Shown one piece after another: positions 6,938 to 13,842 of a stretch of DNA of 28,308 bases. This stretch comes from DYGT01 sp964607795 (GTDB lineage: Bacteria > Patescibacteriota > Microgenomatia > UBA8517). The DNA is taken from the NCBI GenBank assembly GCA_964607795.1, contig CAZSLA010000010.1, positions 1 through 28,308 of the forward strand, given 5' to 3'. The translations under genes and the position numbers were made by a program. The notes below the pieces were generated by a model that did no database searches, was not told where the DNA came from, and saw nothing but the letters and a program-made list of their open reading frames with translations. Each line of letters starts with the position of its first letter. The stretch's first letter is position 1.

Positions 6938-8037
6938 ATGGACTGGTTATATCCAACGTTTAGTCCAGTAATCAAGGTGGTTTCAGCTGGATGTAATTTG
7001 CGGTGTGGCTACTGCTTTTACTTAGGTAGTCAGCCGAAATTAAGATAATGGATGAATTCACGCTGCGACGGGTGGTTGGTCAATGTTTATCAATTGCCCC
7101 AAAGGTCAAGTTCATCTGGCATGGCGGAGAGCCAACGATTCCTGGTGTCGAGTATTACCGCCGGGTGATTGAAATTTGTGAAGAGTTACGGCGCCCAGGT
7201 CAGACAATCACGCACAGTCTTCAGACGAACGCAACCCTCTTGAATGACGAATGGGCAGTGTTCTTTCGTGATAACCGTTTTGGTGTTGGCGTGAGTATTG
7301 ATGGTCCGTAGGAGTTGCACGATATCGTTCGAGTAGACGCTCAAGGAAGAGGAACTTACAAGCGAGTAATGCGCGGCGTTCAATATCTACGAGACAACGA
7401 AGTGAAATTCGGTGCTGTCGCAGTAATTAACAAACATACTGTGACATACCCTGATGAGATTTTCTGGTTTTTCTACAACAATCGAATCAATTTCAACGCC
7501 AATCCTTGTACTGCACACCCGGACGATCCCGAGCCGATTAGAGAACTGGCAGTCTCGCCAACTGAGTATGCACATTTTGTATTAAGACTCGTTGACCTAT
7601 GGATCGAAGTAGATAATCCGCAGTTTCGTGTGGGGCCCGCTGATGACATTATCAAAGGCGTGCTTGGCAAAAGGATGCGGCTTTGTCGCTTTAACGGCAA
7701 ATGCCATTTATATATGACTATCGGACACGATGGCAATGTCTATCCATGCGATGGCTTCTTGGATGACCGATATTGGTTGGGTAACCTTGCCGCGATGCCG
7801 CTTTCAGTTATCATGAATGGAGCAATTGTAAACGAGTATTATTATTACAGCCGTATTGTTGTCCAGGACGGATGTGGTGACTGTGAGTGGCGACCCCTTT
7901 GTCACGGTGGGTGCATGAGAACTTGGGGAGCAAGAACAATTGCTGCACCGCAAGATTACGAGTTCTGCCAGGCTCGGCAGTTGCTATTCAGCGAGGCTCG
8001 TGGTAAGCTGGCGAAGATTGGATATGCGCGGACATAG
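6938..8037 (+). pseudogene. Radical SAM/SPASM peptide maturase, interrupted by a frameshift and an amber codon
   Basis: With two corrections the gene encodes about 366 residues, the size of anSME-like SPASM maturases. Start: ATG 6938 with Shine-Dalgarno AAGGAG. The radical SAM cluster motif is C19-NLR-C23-GY-C26 (CxxxCxxC), followed by Tyr-Leu. The frame ends at TAA 7046-7048, exactly where the next frame begins (ATG 7048); one missing base there explains the break. WHGGEPTIPGVEYYRR (about 7117-7164), the 'GGE' SAM-binding motif, follows. TAG at 7309-7311 interrupts VSIDGP-ELHD, where family members usually have a residue such as Gln, so CAG to TAG is likely. The C-terminal SPASM cysteines are LCRFNGKC, YPCDGF, CGDCEWRPLCHGGC and FC. 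It lies 18 bases before a peptide gene that looks like its substrate. TAG ends several neighbouring genes, so general recoding is unlikely; either a recent pseudogene or sequence errors. Confidence 0.85.
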
Positions 8038-8055
8038 ACAGAAAGAGGTGACGTC

Positions 8056-8235
8056 ATGTCTCAACCCCAATCTAAGGTTGTTGAAGCACTGCTCAGTGAG
8101 GACCTAGAGCAGAACTCATGGGCTGATGCTGATGATTATAATGACCACTCAGACCACTCTGATGCTGGCCACAGCGACAATTGGAATGATGGTTCAGATC
8201 ACAGCGACCTATGGTCAGATGCAGGGGACTACTAG
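8056..8235 (+). CDS. Putative RiPP precursor peptide with repeated aromatic-X-Asp motifs
   Basis: 59 residues, ATG 8056, with Shine-Dalgarno AGAGGTG (8044-8050) five bases upstream; it begins 18 bases after the maturase stop. Residues 1-20 look like a leader (MSQPQSKVVEALLSEDLEQN). The rest is a low-complexity acidic core built from aromatic/His-X-Asp triplets: W22-A-D, Y28-N-D, H31-S-D, H34-S-D, H39-S-D, W43-N-D, H49-S-D and W53-S-D, ending in Tyr59. There are no Cys and few hydrophobic residues. Radical SAM/SPASM enzymes of the triceptide (three-residue cyclophane) class crosslink an aromatic ring to the beta-carbon of the third residue in exactly such Omega-X-X units, so up to eight cyclophanes could form. 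The product assignment is inference; the motif density and pairing with a SPASM enzyme are seen directly. Confidence 0.82.
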   Translation: MSQPQSKVVEALLSEDLEQNSWADADDYNDHSDHSDAGHSDNWNDGSDHSDLWSDAGDY

Positions 8236-8266
8236 CCAGTTGCCTTTGACAACCTGATATACTAGA

Positions 8267-8327
8267 AGCGCCAGAGTGCCTGACTTGGTATAAAACCCAA
8301 AACAGGCACTCGGCGCTCACTTTATTT
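8267..8327 (+). terminator. Intrinsic terminator of the RiPP cassette
   Basis: A long two-part stem, AGCGCC (8267-8272) and AGTGCCTG (8275-8282), pairs with CAGGCACT (8303-8310) and GGCGCT (8312-8317), with a 20-base A-rich loop and a short T-rich tail CACTTTATTT. The tail runs directly into the ATG of the next gene at 8328. Confidence 0.75.
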
Positions 8328-9065
8328 ATGGATGACCCCTCAAGATATCTGCAAGAAAGCGGGCAAATTAAAATAACTGGTTTGGTGCAGGAACATGCAC
8401 AAAAAGCCAATGCGATTGAAATAAATCAAGGCAAAGATGCCCACCCCAATCTCCAAAAGGCTTACAAAGTATCGAAATACATGTATCAGCTTCCAAATAT
8501 AGACGACTACATTCAAAAACCAAAAAATAGAGAGGAAATTCAAAAAAATCATGAATTAAAAAATAGCCTTTTCCGTAAAAGAACTCTTCATGAGATTTTG
8601 GAACAAGGAGTTTACCCAACATGTTCAGATGAGGGAATTGTATTTAGAGGCTTGATGGTTGCTTTGAGTGTGTCCACAGCGTATGTAGAAGCATTTCATG
8701 AAGACTATCTGCTTGGCAAGAAGTTTCACGGACATGTGATGGGAAAAATTCAGTTAGGGGACAAATGGTATTATATTGACCCTAAAAACAACCAAAGACG
8801 TGTTGTAAAAACAGAACAGGAGTTATTTCCACTTGTTGTGTACCGCGAAGGGCTTGATAGCTGGGATATTGGCATAAAAGGTTATGATGACATGCATAAA
8901 GCTAAAAGAGAAAATACCGCTGAGCTTATGGAGAAGTACAAAAAAATGTTGTCTTCTATCTATAATGCAAAGATTAAGCTTGCAGACGGGATAATAAAAA
9001 ACCCAGATCTGGCCGATTTATCAAAAAAAGCAGTTAATTCATGGGAAGCAGAGAAGGCCATTTAG
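8328..9065 (+). CDS. Transglutaminase-like (papain-fold) protein
   Basis: 245 residues, no signal peptide or membrane helix. A likely Cys-His-Asp triad is visible: Cys99 in GVYPTCSDEGIVFRGLM at the head of a helix, His136 in FHGHVMGKIQLGDKWYYIDP, and Asp151 in that last motif. This order and the 'H-x-(x)-x-(I/V)-x-(L)-x-(D/G)-x-W-Y-x-(I/V)-D' spacing are typical of the transglutaminase-like superfamily, whose bacterial members are often peptidases or amidases. The N-terminal 80 residues and C-terminal 70 residues are Lys/Glu-rich helices with no recognised domain. The start is uncertain: ATG 8328 has no Shine-Dalgarno and sits in the tail of the preceding terminator. A link to the RiPP cassette (for example leader cleavage) is only positional. 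Its AT-rich codon use differs from the neighbouring maturase. Confidence 0.65.
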   Translation: MDDPSRYLQESGQIKITGLVQEHAQKANAIEINQGKDAHPNLQKAYKVSKYMYQLPNIDDYIQKPKNREEIQKNHELKNSLFRKRTLHEILEQGVYPTCSDEGIVFRGLMVALSVSTAYVEAFHEDYLLGKKFHGHVMGKIQLGDKWYYIDPKNNQRRVVKTEQELFPLVVYREGLDSWDIGIKGYDDMHKAKRENTAELMEKYKKMLSSIYNAKIKLADGIIKNPDLADLSKKAVNSWEAEKAI

Positions 9066-9171
9066 TATTAAACGAGTCAACTACATTGAGGGTGTGAATA
9101 TTTTGTTTGTCTGCTGGCAATGATAATATGGAAGCGGCTAAAAGTATATTGCAATATAATACCTAAAGACC

Positions 9172-9199
9172 TTGAGTTTTTTATCCTATGGTCTATAAA
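9172..9199 (+). promoter_or_regulatory. Promoter of the LCP gene, giving a near-leaderless transcript
   Basis: TTGAGT (9172-9177), a 16-bp spacer and TATAAA (9194-9199). The expected start of transcription, near 9206, is about four bases before ATG 9210. The preceding gap (9066-9171) holds nothing else I recognise. Confidence 0.5.
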
Positions 9200-9209
9200 C
9201 TGTGAAACT

Positions 9210-10334
9210 ATGGATAACAAAAGTCATTCTATCACGAAAAAAATGAACGCAGGCGTTCGCGGCAAAAAATTGAGAGCAGCAGTGATGCGCATAAAGCGCA
9301 GGCTTTTGTCGCGCCATTTGTGGGTGGTACGTCTAAGTTTTCTTTTTGTGGCTTTGGGAATTTTAGCGTTTGTTTTGGTTCTTGTTTATCAAGCGCTGCT
9401 GCTTTTTGGCGCAGAGCGTTATTTGGGTTTGGTGCGGGCTTTTGTGTTTGTTCCCCGCGATGCGGTCACCCAGACAGATAAGCGCACCAATATTTTAATT
9501 TTGGGCAAGGCGGGCGAGGGCTACACAGCTCCGGACTTGACCGATACGATTATTGTGGCCTCCATTAGTCATATAGAAAACCCCGAAGTAACACTTTTTT
9601 CTTTGCCGCGGGATATCTGGCTAAGTGATCTTGAGGCCAAACTCAATAGCGTTTACTATTGGGGCAACCAAAAAGAGCAGGGCGGCGGGCTGGTGCTTGC
9701 CAAGTCTACGGTGGAGCAAATTGTGGGTGTGCCTATTCACTACGTTGCTGTGCTTGATTTTAATAATTTTGTGAAATTAATTGATATCGTCGGAGGGATT
9801 GATGTTCAAATTGAGCATAGTTTCATTGATAATCGCTTCCCTATTCCCGGGCGCGAGGATGATCTTTGCGGTGGGGACCCGCAGTATAATTGCCGCTATG
9901 AAACAATTATTTTTGACCAAGGAACTGAACACATGGATGGCGAGCGTGCCTTAAAATATGTGCGCTCAAGATATTCCCAGGACGAAAGTGAAGGTACGGA
10001 CTTTGCTAGATCGCTTCGCCAGCAACAAGTGCTTTCTGCTCTAAAGCAAAAAATAATGTCCAAAGATACTCTTGTAAACCCCTTTAAATTAAAGCAACTT
10101 TGGGAGGAAACAATGGCGATTTTGGAAACGGATTTGACCGAGGAGGCCATTGCCATTCTGGCTAGGCGCGTATATGATGCACGCTCAACGCTTACAAGTC
10201 ATACTCTGCCGGAGGAATTGTTAGTCAATCCCAAGTCCACCGCCCGGTATGATGGATTGTATGTTTTTGTGCCCAGAGCCTCTGACTGGTCCGAGGTGCA
10301 TGCTTGGGTGGGTGACATCCTGCTTTCTCAATAG
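9210..10334 (+). CDS. LytR-CpsA-Psr (LCP) family cell-wall glycopolymer transferase
   Basis: 374 residues from ATG 9210. The frame extends to an ATG at 9120, but the extra 30 residues look like intergenic sequence and a promoter lies just before 9210. A basic N-terminus is followed by one membrane helix (about residues 41-64), then the extracytoplasmic LCP domain: TNILILGKAGEGY, PDLTDTIIVASI, the signature LFSLPRDIWL, LNSVYYWG, a 'IVGGIDV' segment, and the C-terminal ALKYVRSRYSQDESEGTDFARSLRQQQVL with the Arg/Asp residues that bind the polyprenyl pyrophosphate. LCP enzymes move lipid-linked glycopolymers onto peptidoglycan, or onto protein in some Actinobacteria. It fits with the GT-C enzymes that follow. 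The 3' end overlaps the convergent gene by 7 bases. Confidence 0.9.
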   Translation: MDNKSHSITKKMNAGVRGKKLRAAVMRIKRRLLSRHLWVVRLSFLFVALGILAFVLVLVYQALLLFGAERYLGLVRAFVFVPRDAVTQTDKRTNILILGKAGEGYTAPDLTDTIIVASISHIENPEVTLFSLPRDIWLSDLEAKLNSVYYWGNQKEQGGGLVLAKSTVEQIVGVPIHYVAVLDFNNFVKLIDIVGGIDVQIEHSFIDNRFPIPGREDDLCGGDPQYNCRYETIIFDQGTEHMDGERALKYVRSRYSQDESEGTDFARSLRQQQVLSALKQKIMSKDTLVNPFKLKQLWEETMAILETDLTEEAIAILARRVYDARSTLTSHTLPEELLVNPKSTARYDGLYVFVPRASDWSEVHAWVGDILLSQ

Positions 10335-11476
10335 CCCACAATGCCCAGTTTGTTAATTAAAATTACTCCCCATGTGTTGACAAGTATGCTTAATAATAAA
10401 AGGATCCAGTGGTATGCTTTTGGTTTTTGCGGTAAGCCCAGTGCCACAAGTAAAATCAAAAAAGGATAAAAGTCCACGGAATAGCGATATCCAAACTGGG
10501 AAAAGCCCGTGCTTCCATACATAAAAACAACCAAGGCAATGGCAATAATGGTCAGACAAGCGGCGCGAACACTAGCTTTTTTAAATGGGGCTTTAAAAAG
10601 CAGAATAAAGGCCGGGGTAGTAATCCAGATTGCCAGGCCCGCCCACGAGGGCGAAAGATAGGGAAAATAGTCATGACTACGCGGAAAGCTCCACAAGAAT
10701 GTTTTTAAGTGCCGCGGAATGTAGCTGGGATGAAAAAGTCCGCGATTGTACCACGGCTCCTCCATGAGCTCGGGGATCAAAATATAGGCTTTGTCCAAAA
10801 AGCTTCCAAAGCGCAAATAATTATATAAAGCATTGATCCCCACAAACACACAAACCGGTATCAGAATTTTTAAGATGGTTTTAATCTGAACGCTATGCTT
10901 GTTCCCCCCCAAAAGATAAAGAAAAAATGGTACGGCCAGGATGGTCTGGAGTCTTGCCCAATAACCACAACCCAAAAAAATGCCGATTAATAAAGCCCGC
11001 TTTTTTCTTTGGCTTTCGACCATGGCGGCCATGATAAAGAAAAAAGCCGTAACCTGGCCCAAATACCAGGCAGAGCCCGTGCTTGCCAAATACCAGATGA
11101 TTGTGCCCAAGCCGGTTAACAGACCAAGCCAGATGCTTGCAAGCTCACCTCGTTTTAGCGACAGGCCAAGCATATAAGCCAAGGTCACGGCTCCTGCTCC
11201 CAGAATATGGGCAAGCCACTGCTGTTCGAATGCCTGGTCGAAAAGAATAACAAATGGCAAAAGCAGCACCGCCGGCATGGGAGGGTAAACAACATAGAGT
11301 TTGTTGTCTACGGGGGCAAGCTCGTTCAGCCAGGGTGGTGGGTTTATGAGGTCAAGCCTCCCCTGGCTGAGGCTTTGGGCTAGATAAACAAAATAATTGT
11401 AAGGCGTTTTTCCGGCAGAAGTCACAAAATAAATGCCAAGCGTAAAAATAAAAATGCCGATTATCTTTTTGTTCAT
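10328..11476 (-). CDS. Multi-pass membrane protein, GT-C glycosyltransferase-like
   Basis: 382 residues with roughly ten hydrophobic segments. The N-terminal helix is followed by an extracytoplasmic stretch, FVYLAQSLSQGRLDLINPPPWLNELAPVDNKLYVVYPPMPAVLLLPF. This resembles the first loop of GT-C glycosyltransferases (GT39/GT87-like), where an acidic residue binds the polyprenyl-phosphate sugar. A second polar loop, MEEPWYNRGLFHPSYIPRHLKTFLWSFPRSHDYFPY, faces the same side. The C-terminus has FSQFGYRYSVDFYPFLILLVALGL, a segment often seen in this superfamily. The donor and acceptor are not readable. It is divergent from the next gene with only 23 bases between, and convergent with the LCP gene. 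No close family name is claimed. Confidence 0.7.
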   Translation of the reverse strand: MNKKIIGIFIFTLGIYFVTSAGKTPYNYFVYLAQSLSQGRLDLINPPPWLNELAPVDNKLYVVYPPMPAVLLLPFVILFDQAFEQQWLAHILGAGAVTLAYMLGLSLKRGELASIWLGLLTGLGTIIWYLASTGSAWYLGQVTAFFFIMAAMVESQRKKRALLIGIFLGCGYWARLQTILAVPFFLYLLGGNKHSVQIKTILKILIPVCVFVGINALYNYLRFGSFLDKAYILIPELMEEPWYNRGLFHPSYIPRHLKTFLWSFPRSHDYFPYLSPSWAGLAIWITTPAFILLFKAPFKKASVRAACLTIIAIALVVFMYGSTGFSQFGYRYSVDFYPFLILLVALGLPQKPKAYHWILLLLSILVNTWGVILINKLGIVGY

Positions 11477-11499
11477 TTACTTAAAGGTTACAATAACAT

Positions 11500-13419
11500 A
11501 TGATCATAAACTATTTGCTTCTTGTTTGGGGCTTAATTGCCACATTCTTTTTGCCGGGATATTTGGTGATCCAGGGCTTTTATGCCTATCTCCCAAAATA
11601 TAAAAAAATTCCTTTAATTGGCGCCATAAGCGTGATAATCTCCACTTATTTACTTTACTTTTCCCTCTTTATCATGGGCTTTTCTCGGTATGTTGTGGGG
11701 ATGGTATTTTTGTTTTTGAGTTTCGCTTTTTGGTTATATGTCTGCAGGCAGGGCTTCGTTTTTAACATAAGAAGCCGCAACGCACACACGTTTTTACTAG
11801 CAGGATTTATTTATTTGCTTTTTTTCTTGGCGCTTGCGCCGGGGATTATGACTCGCTTTAATGGTTATTGGGTTTTGTCTGCGGTCAACTGGCAGGATAC
11901 GGCCATGCACTTGGGAATCATGGAAAGTATCAAAGAGGGCAATTTTCCACCTCAGGCTCCTTATTTCAGCGGCCAGGCTTTAACTTATTATTATTTTTCC
12001 GACTTGCATACGGCTTTGCTTGCTTTTTTTTCCGGCCTTCTTTCATGGCAAGTGCTTGTGTGGGACAACCCCTTTTTTGCAGCCCTTTTTTCGGCAGCCA
12101 TTTACGGGCTATCCATGGCCATAACGCGGGACCGCGTGACTGCTTTTTTCGCCGCGCTTTTAAGCGTATTTGCCGGAAGTTTTATGTTTTTGTATTTAAT
12201 TTCCGACTGGGTAGAAAGCAGTTATTCTCTTCACATGCTTGGGCATTTGCTTGCGGACAAAGGCTACACTTTGGACTTTGAAACTATTATCACAATGGTG
12301 CCGATGGCGGATTATTTTTTGCAAAACCGGCCGATGATGGTGGGCCTTTCGGTGGTTGCCTGCGTCTTGATCCTTGTTTTGGAAAAACAGCATTGGCACA
12401 GGGCTTTATTTTTGGCATCCATGCTTAGCGCTTTAGTATTTAAGTTCCAGCTGTTTGCCAGCCTTGTGGGCTTTATGGCAATTGGTCTGGGTATATTGTT
12501 TAATATAAAGATCCGGAGCAAAAAAGCAATTTTCCAGGCAATTGGCCTAATCATCCTTGCGGTTATACCTGTTTCTTTGTGGTTTTTTTTAAGCCGCGTT
12601 GGCGACACAGGTTTTTTTGACCTGGTGGTAAGCACCATCCGTCTGGGTCCGTGGAATAGAGATGCGGGCTGGGGTTGGTTTTTGTTGTTTTATCCGGCCA
12701 ATTTGGGGGTGAGCCTTATTTTAGGGCTTGTTGTGGGCTTAATAAGTCTGAGGCAAAAAACAACTAAAAAGCTTAGTTTTATCTTTATTTTTTCGCTTTA
12801 CTGCATTTTGTTGCCTTTGGTAGTCGTGTTTACCGTGTATGAGTGGGATATGTTTAAGTTTTTTTATTTTGCTCAGATAGGCTTTGTAGTTCTAAGCGGG
12901 GTGGGCTTAGGCTATTTGTGGAAGAAAAAGTGGGGTAAGGCAATAAGCCTTTTGCTTGTATTTTTTGCGAGTGCCACGTCAATTTTAACCCTTTTGTGGA
13001 GTGGCCTGAACAAATACCAGGCATACACTCATGACCAGTATCTGGCCGGCATGTGGATTAAGGAAAATATTGCCCCCAATACCGTTTTTTTGACTACAGC
13101 AACGGTTCACTCACCGGTAACGCAAATTGCCGGAAGGCTTAGGGTGCTTTCTTACACCACCTGGCCATATAGCCATGGCTATAATGTGGGAGTGGATAAC
13201 GTCTTTTCCCGTTTGAGAGATGTCGAGCATGTTTATCAAAACCCGGGCTCGTCAGAAGCCCAAGCCATCTTCATTAAATACCGCGTGGCTTATGTGTATT
13301 GGGACACAGGCGTGGAGAAAGATTATCCGGGAGCTTTTGAAAAATTACTGGCAAGCGGCTACCAACTTAAGTATCGAGGCGGGGAAGTGGCACTTTTTAC
13401 ACCGCCAGATGCCTTTTGA
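11500..13419 (+). CDS. DUF2298-type multi-pass membrane protein (GT-C-like)
   Basis: 639 residues, about 12-14 membrane helices and a soluble C-terminal part. The loop after helix 4 carries SAVNWQDTAMHLGIMESIKEGNFPPQAPYFSGQALTYYYFSDLHTALL (about residues 126-173). The 'YYYF' motif and the acidic DTAMH are characteristic of the DUF2298/'YYY' family of putative membrane glycosyltransferases. The C-terminal region (about 505-639) includes QYLAGMWIKENIAPNTVFLTTATVHSPVTQIAGR and ends YRGGEVALFTPPDAF, typical of the extracytoplasmic tail in this group. Probable role: transfer of sugars from a lipid carrier to cell-surface polymers or proteins. A -10-like TACAAT (11489-11494) sits just before the start but leaves only five bases. 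The last 23 bases overlap the convergent receiver-domain gene. Confidence 0.78.
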   Translation: MIINYLLLVWGLIATFFLPGYLVIQGFYAYLPKYKKIPLIGAISVIISTYLLYFSLFIMGFSRYVVGMVFLFLSFAFWLYVCRQGFVFNIRSRNAHTFLLAGFIYLLFFLALAPGIMTRFNGYWVLSAVNWQDTAMHLGIMESIKEGNFPPQAPYFSGQALTYYYFSDLHTALLAFFSGLLSWQVLVWDNPFFAALFSAAIYGLSMAITRDRVTAFFAALLSVFAGSFMFLYLISDWVESSYSLHMLGHLLADKGYTLDFETIITMVPMADYFLQNRPMMVGLSVVACVLILVLEKQHWHRALFLASMLSALVFKFQLFASLVGFMAIGLGILFNIKIRSKKAIFQAIGLIILAVIPVSLWFFLSRVGDTGFFDLVVSTIRLGPWNRDAGWGWFLLFYPANLGVSLILGLVVGLISLRQKTTKKLSFIFIFSLYCILLPLVVVFTVYEWDMFKFFYFAQIGFVVLSGVGLGYLWKKKWGKAISLLLVFFASATSILTLLWSGLNKYQAYTHDQYLAGMWIKENIAPNTVFLTTATVHSPVTQIAGRLRVLSYTTWPYSHGYNVGVDNVFSRLRDVEHVYQNPGSSEAQAIFIKYRVAYVYWDTGVEKDYPGAFEKLLASGYQLKYRGGEVALFTPPDAF

Positions 13420-13789
13420 CAATCTCAACCACTTCTTCCGGGGTGTGCATGGCTTTGACCAAATACTCTTTGGCACCCATGGAAAGGGCATGTTGAGCAT
13501 CTGCCTGGTTGGCAAGGTTGGTGAGGGCAATGATAATCACGTTTTTTTGCAGCTCTTTTAACTTTTCCAGAACTTGGCCACCCGAATATTTCGGCAGGAT
13601 CATATCCAAAAGCACGGCCGAGGGGCTTTGCTCGCTGATAATCCTTAAGCCCTCTTCACCGTCTTGGGCAACGAGGGCTTCAAAGCCTTCCAGATTGAAT
13701 TTTTGTGCATACATTTTGGAAAGGAATTTATCATCCTCAACGATCAGGATGCGGGGTTTATTCTGGACGCTTGTAGTTTCGTTGTTCAC
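13397..13789 (-). CDS. Stand-alone response-regulator receiver domain (CheY-like)
   Basis: 130 residues, a single REC domain and nothing else. Phospho-acceptor site: acidic pair VEDD (about residues 17-20) near the N-terminus, Asp in LLDMILP (about 61), Thr in ALTN (about 89), and the conserved Lys in EYLVKA (about 111). There is no output domain, so it would act by protein contact, as CheY or Spo0F do. No histidine kinase is visible in the window. The start is GTG at 13789; a strong promoter lies immediately upstream on this strand (13806-13835). The 3' end overlaps the end of the DUF2298-type gene by 23 bases. Its target is unknown; CPR genomes often carry such single REC proteins. Confidence 0.92.
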   Translation of the reverse strand: MNNETTSVQNKPRILIVEDDKFLSKMYAQKFNLEGFEALVAQDGEEGLRIISEQSPSAVLLDMILPKYSGGQVLEKLKELQKNVIIIALTNLANQADAQHALSMGAKEYLVKAMHTPEEVVEIVKRHLAV

Positions 13790-13805
13790 AGGTATGCCTT
13801 TTTAT

Positions 13806-13835
13806 ATTATATATTTAAACTGCAGAACTTGCCAA
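13806..13835 (-). promoter_or_regulatory. Promoter of the receiver-domain gene
   Basis: On the minus strand, TTGGCA (13835-13830), an 18-bp spacer and a perfect TATAAT (13811-13806). The transcript would start about ten bases before the GTG start codon. Confidence 0.6.
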
Positions 13836-13842
13836 GGGAAAG

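Noticed and set aside
7309..7311. TAG read as an amino acid (code reassignment)
   Set aside because: TAG terminates the maturase, the precursor, the transglutaminase-like gene and the LCP gene in the same region.
8246..8263. TTGACA and TATACT boxes just after the precursor gene
   Set aside because: The spacer is only six bases, so they cannot form a sigma-70 promoter.
9120..9209. N-terminal 30-residue extension of the LCP protein
   Set aside because: Its composition looks noncoding, there is no Shine-Dalgarno at 9120, and a promoter lies within it just before ATG 9210.
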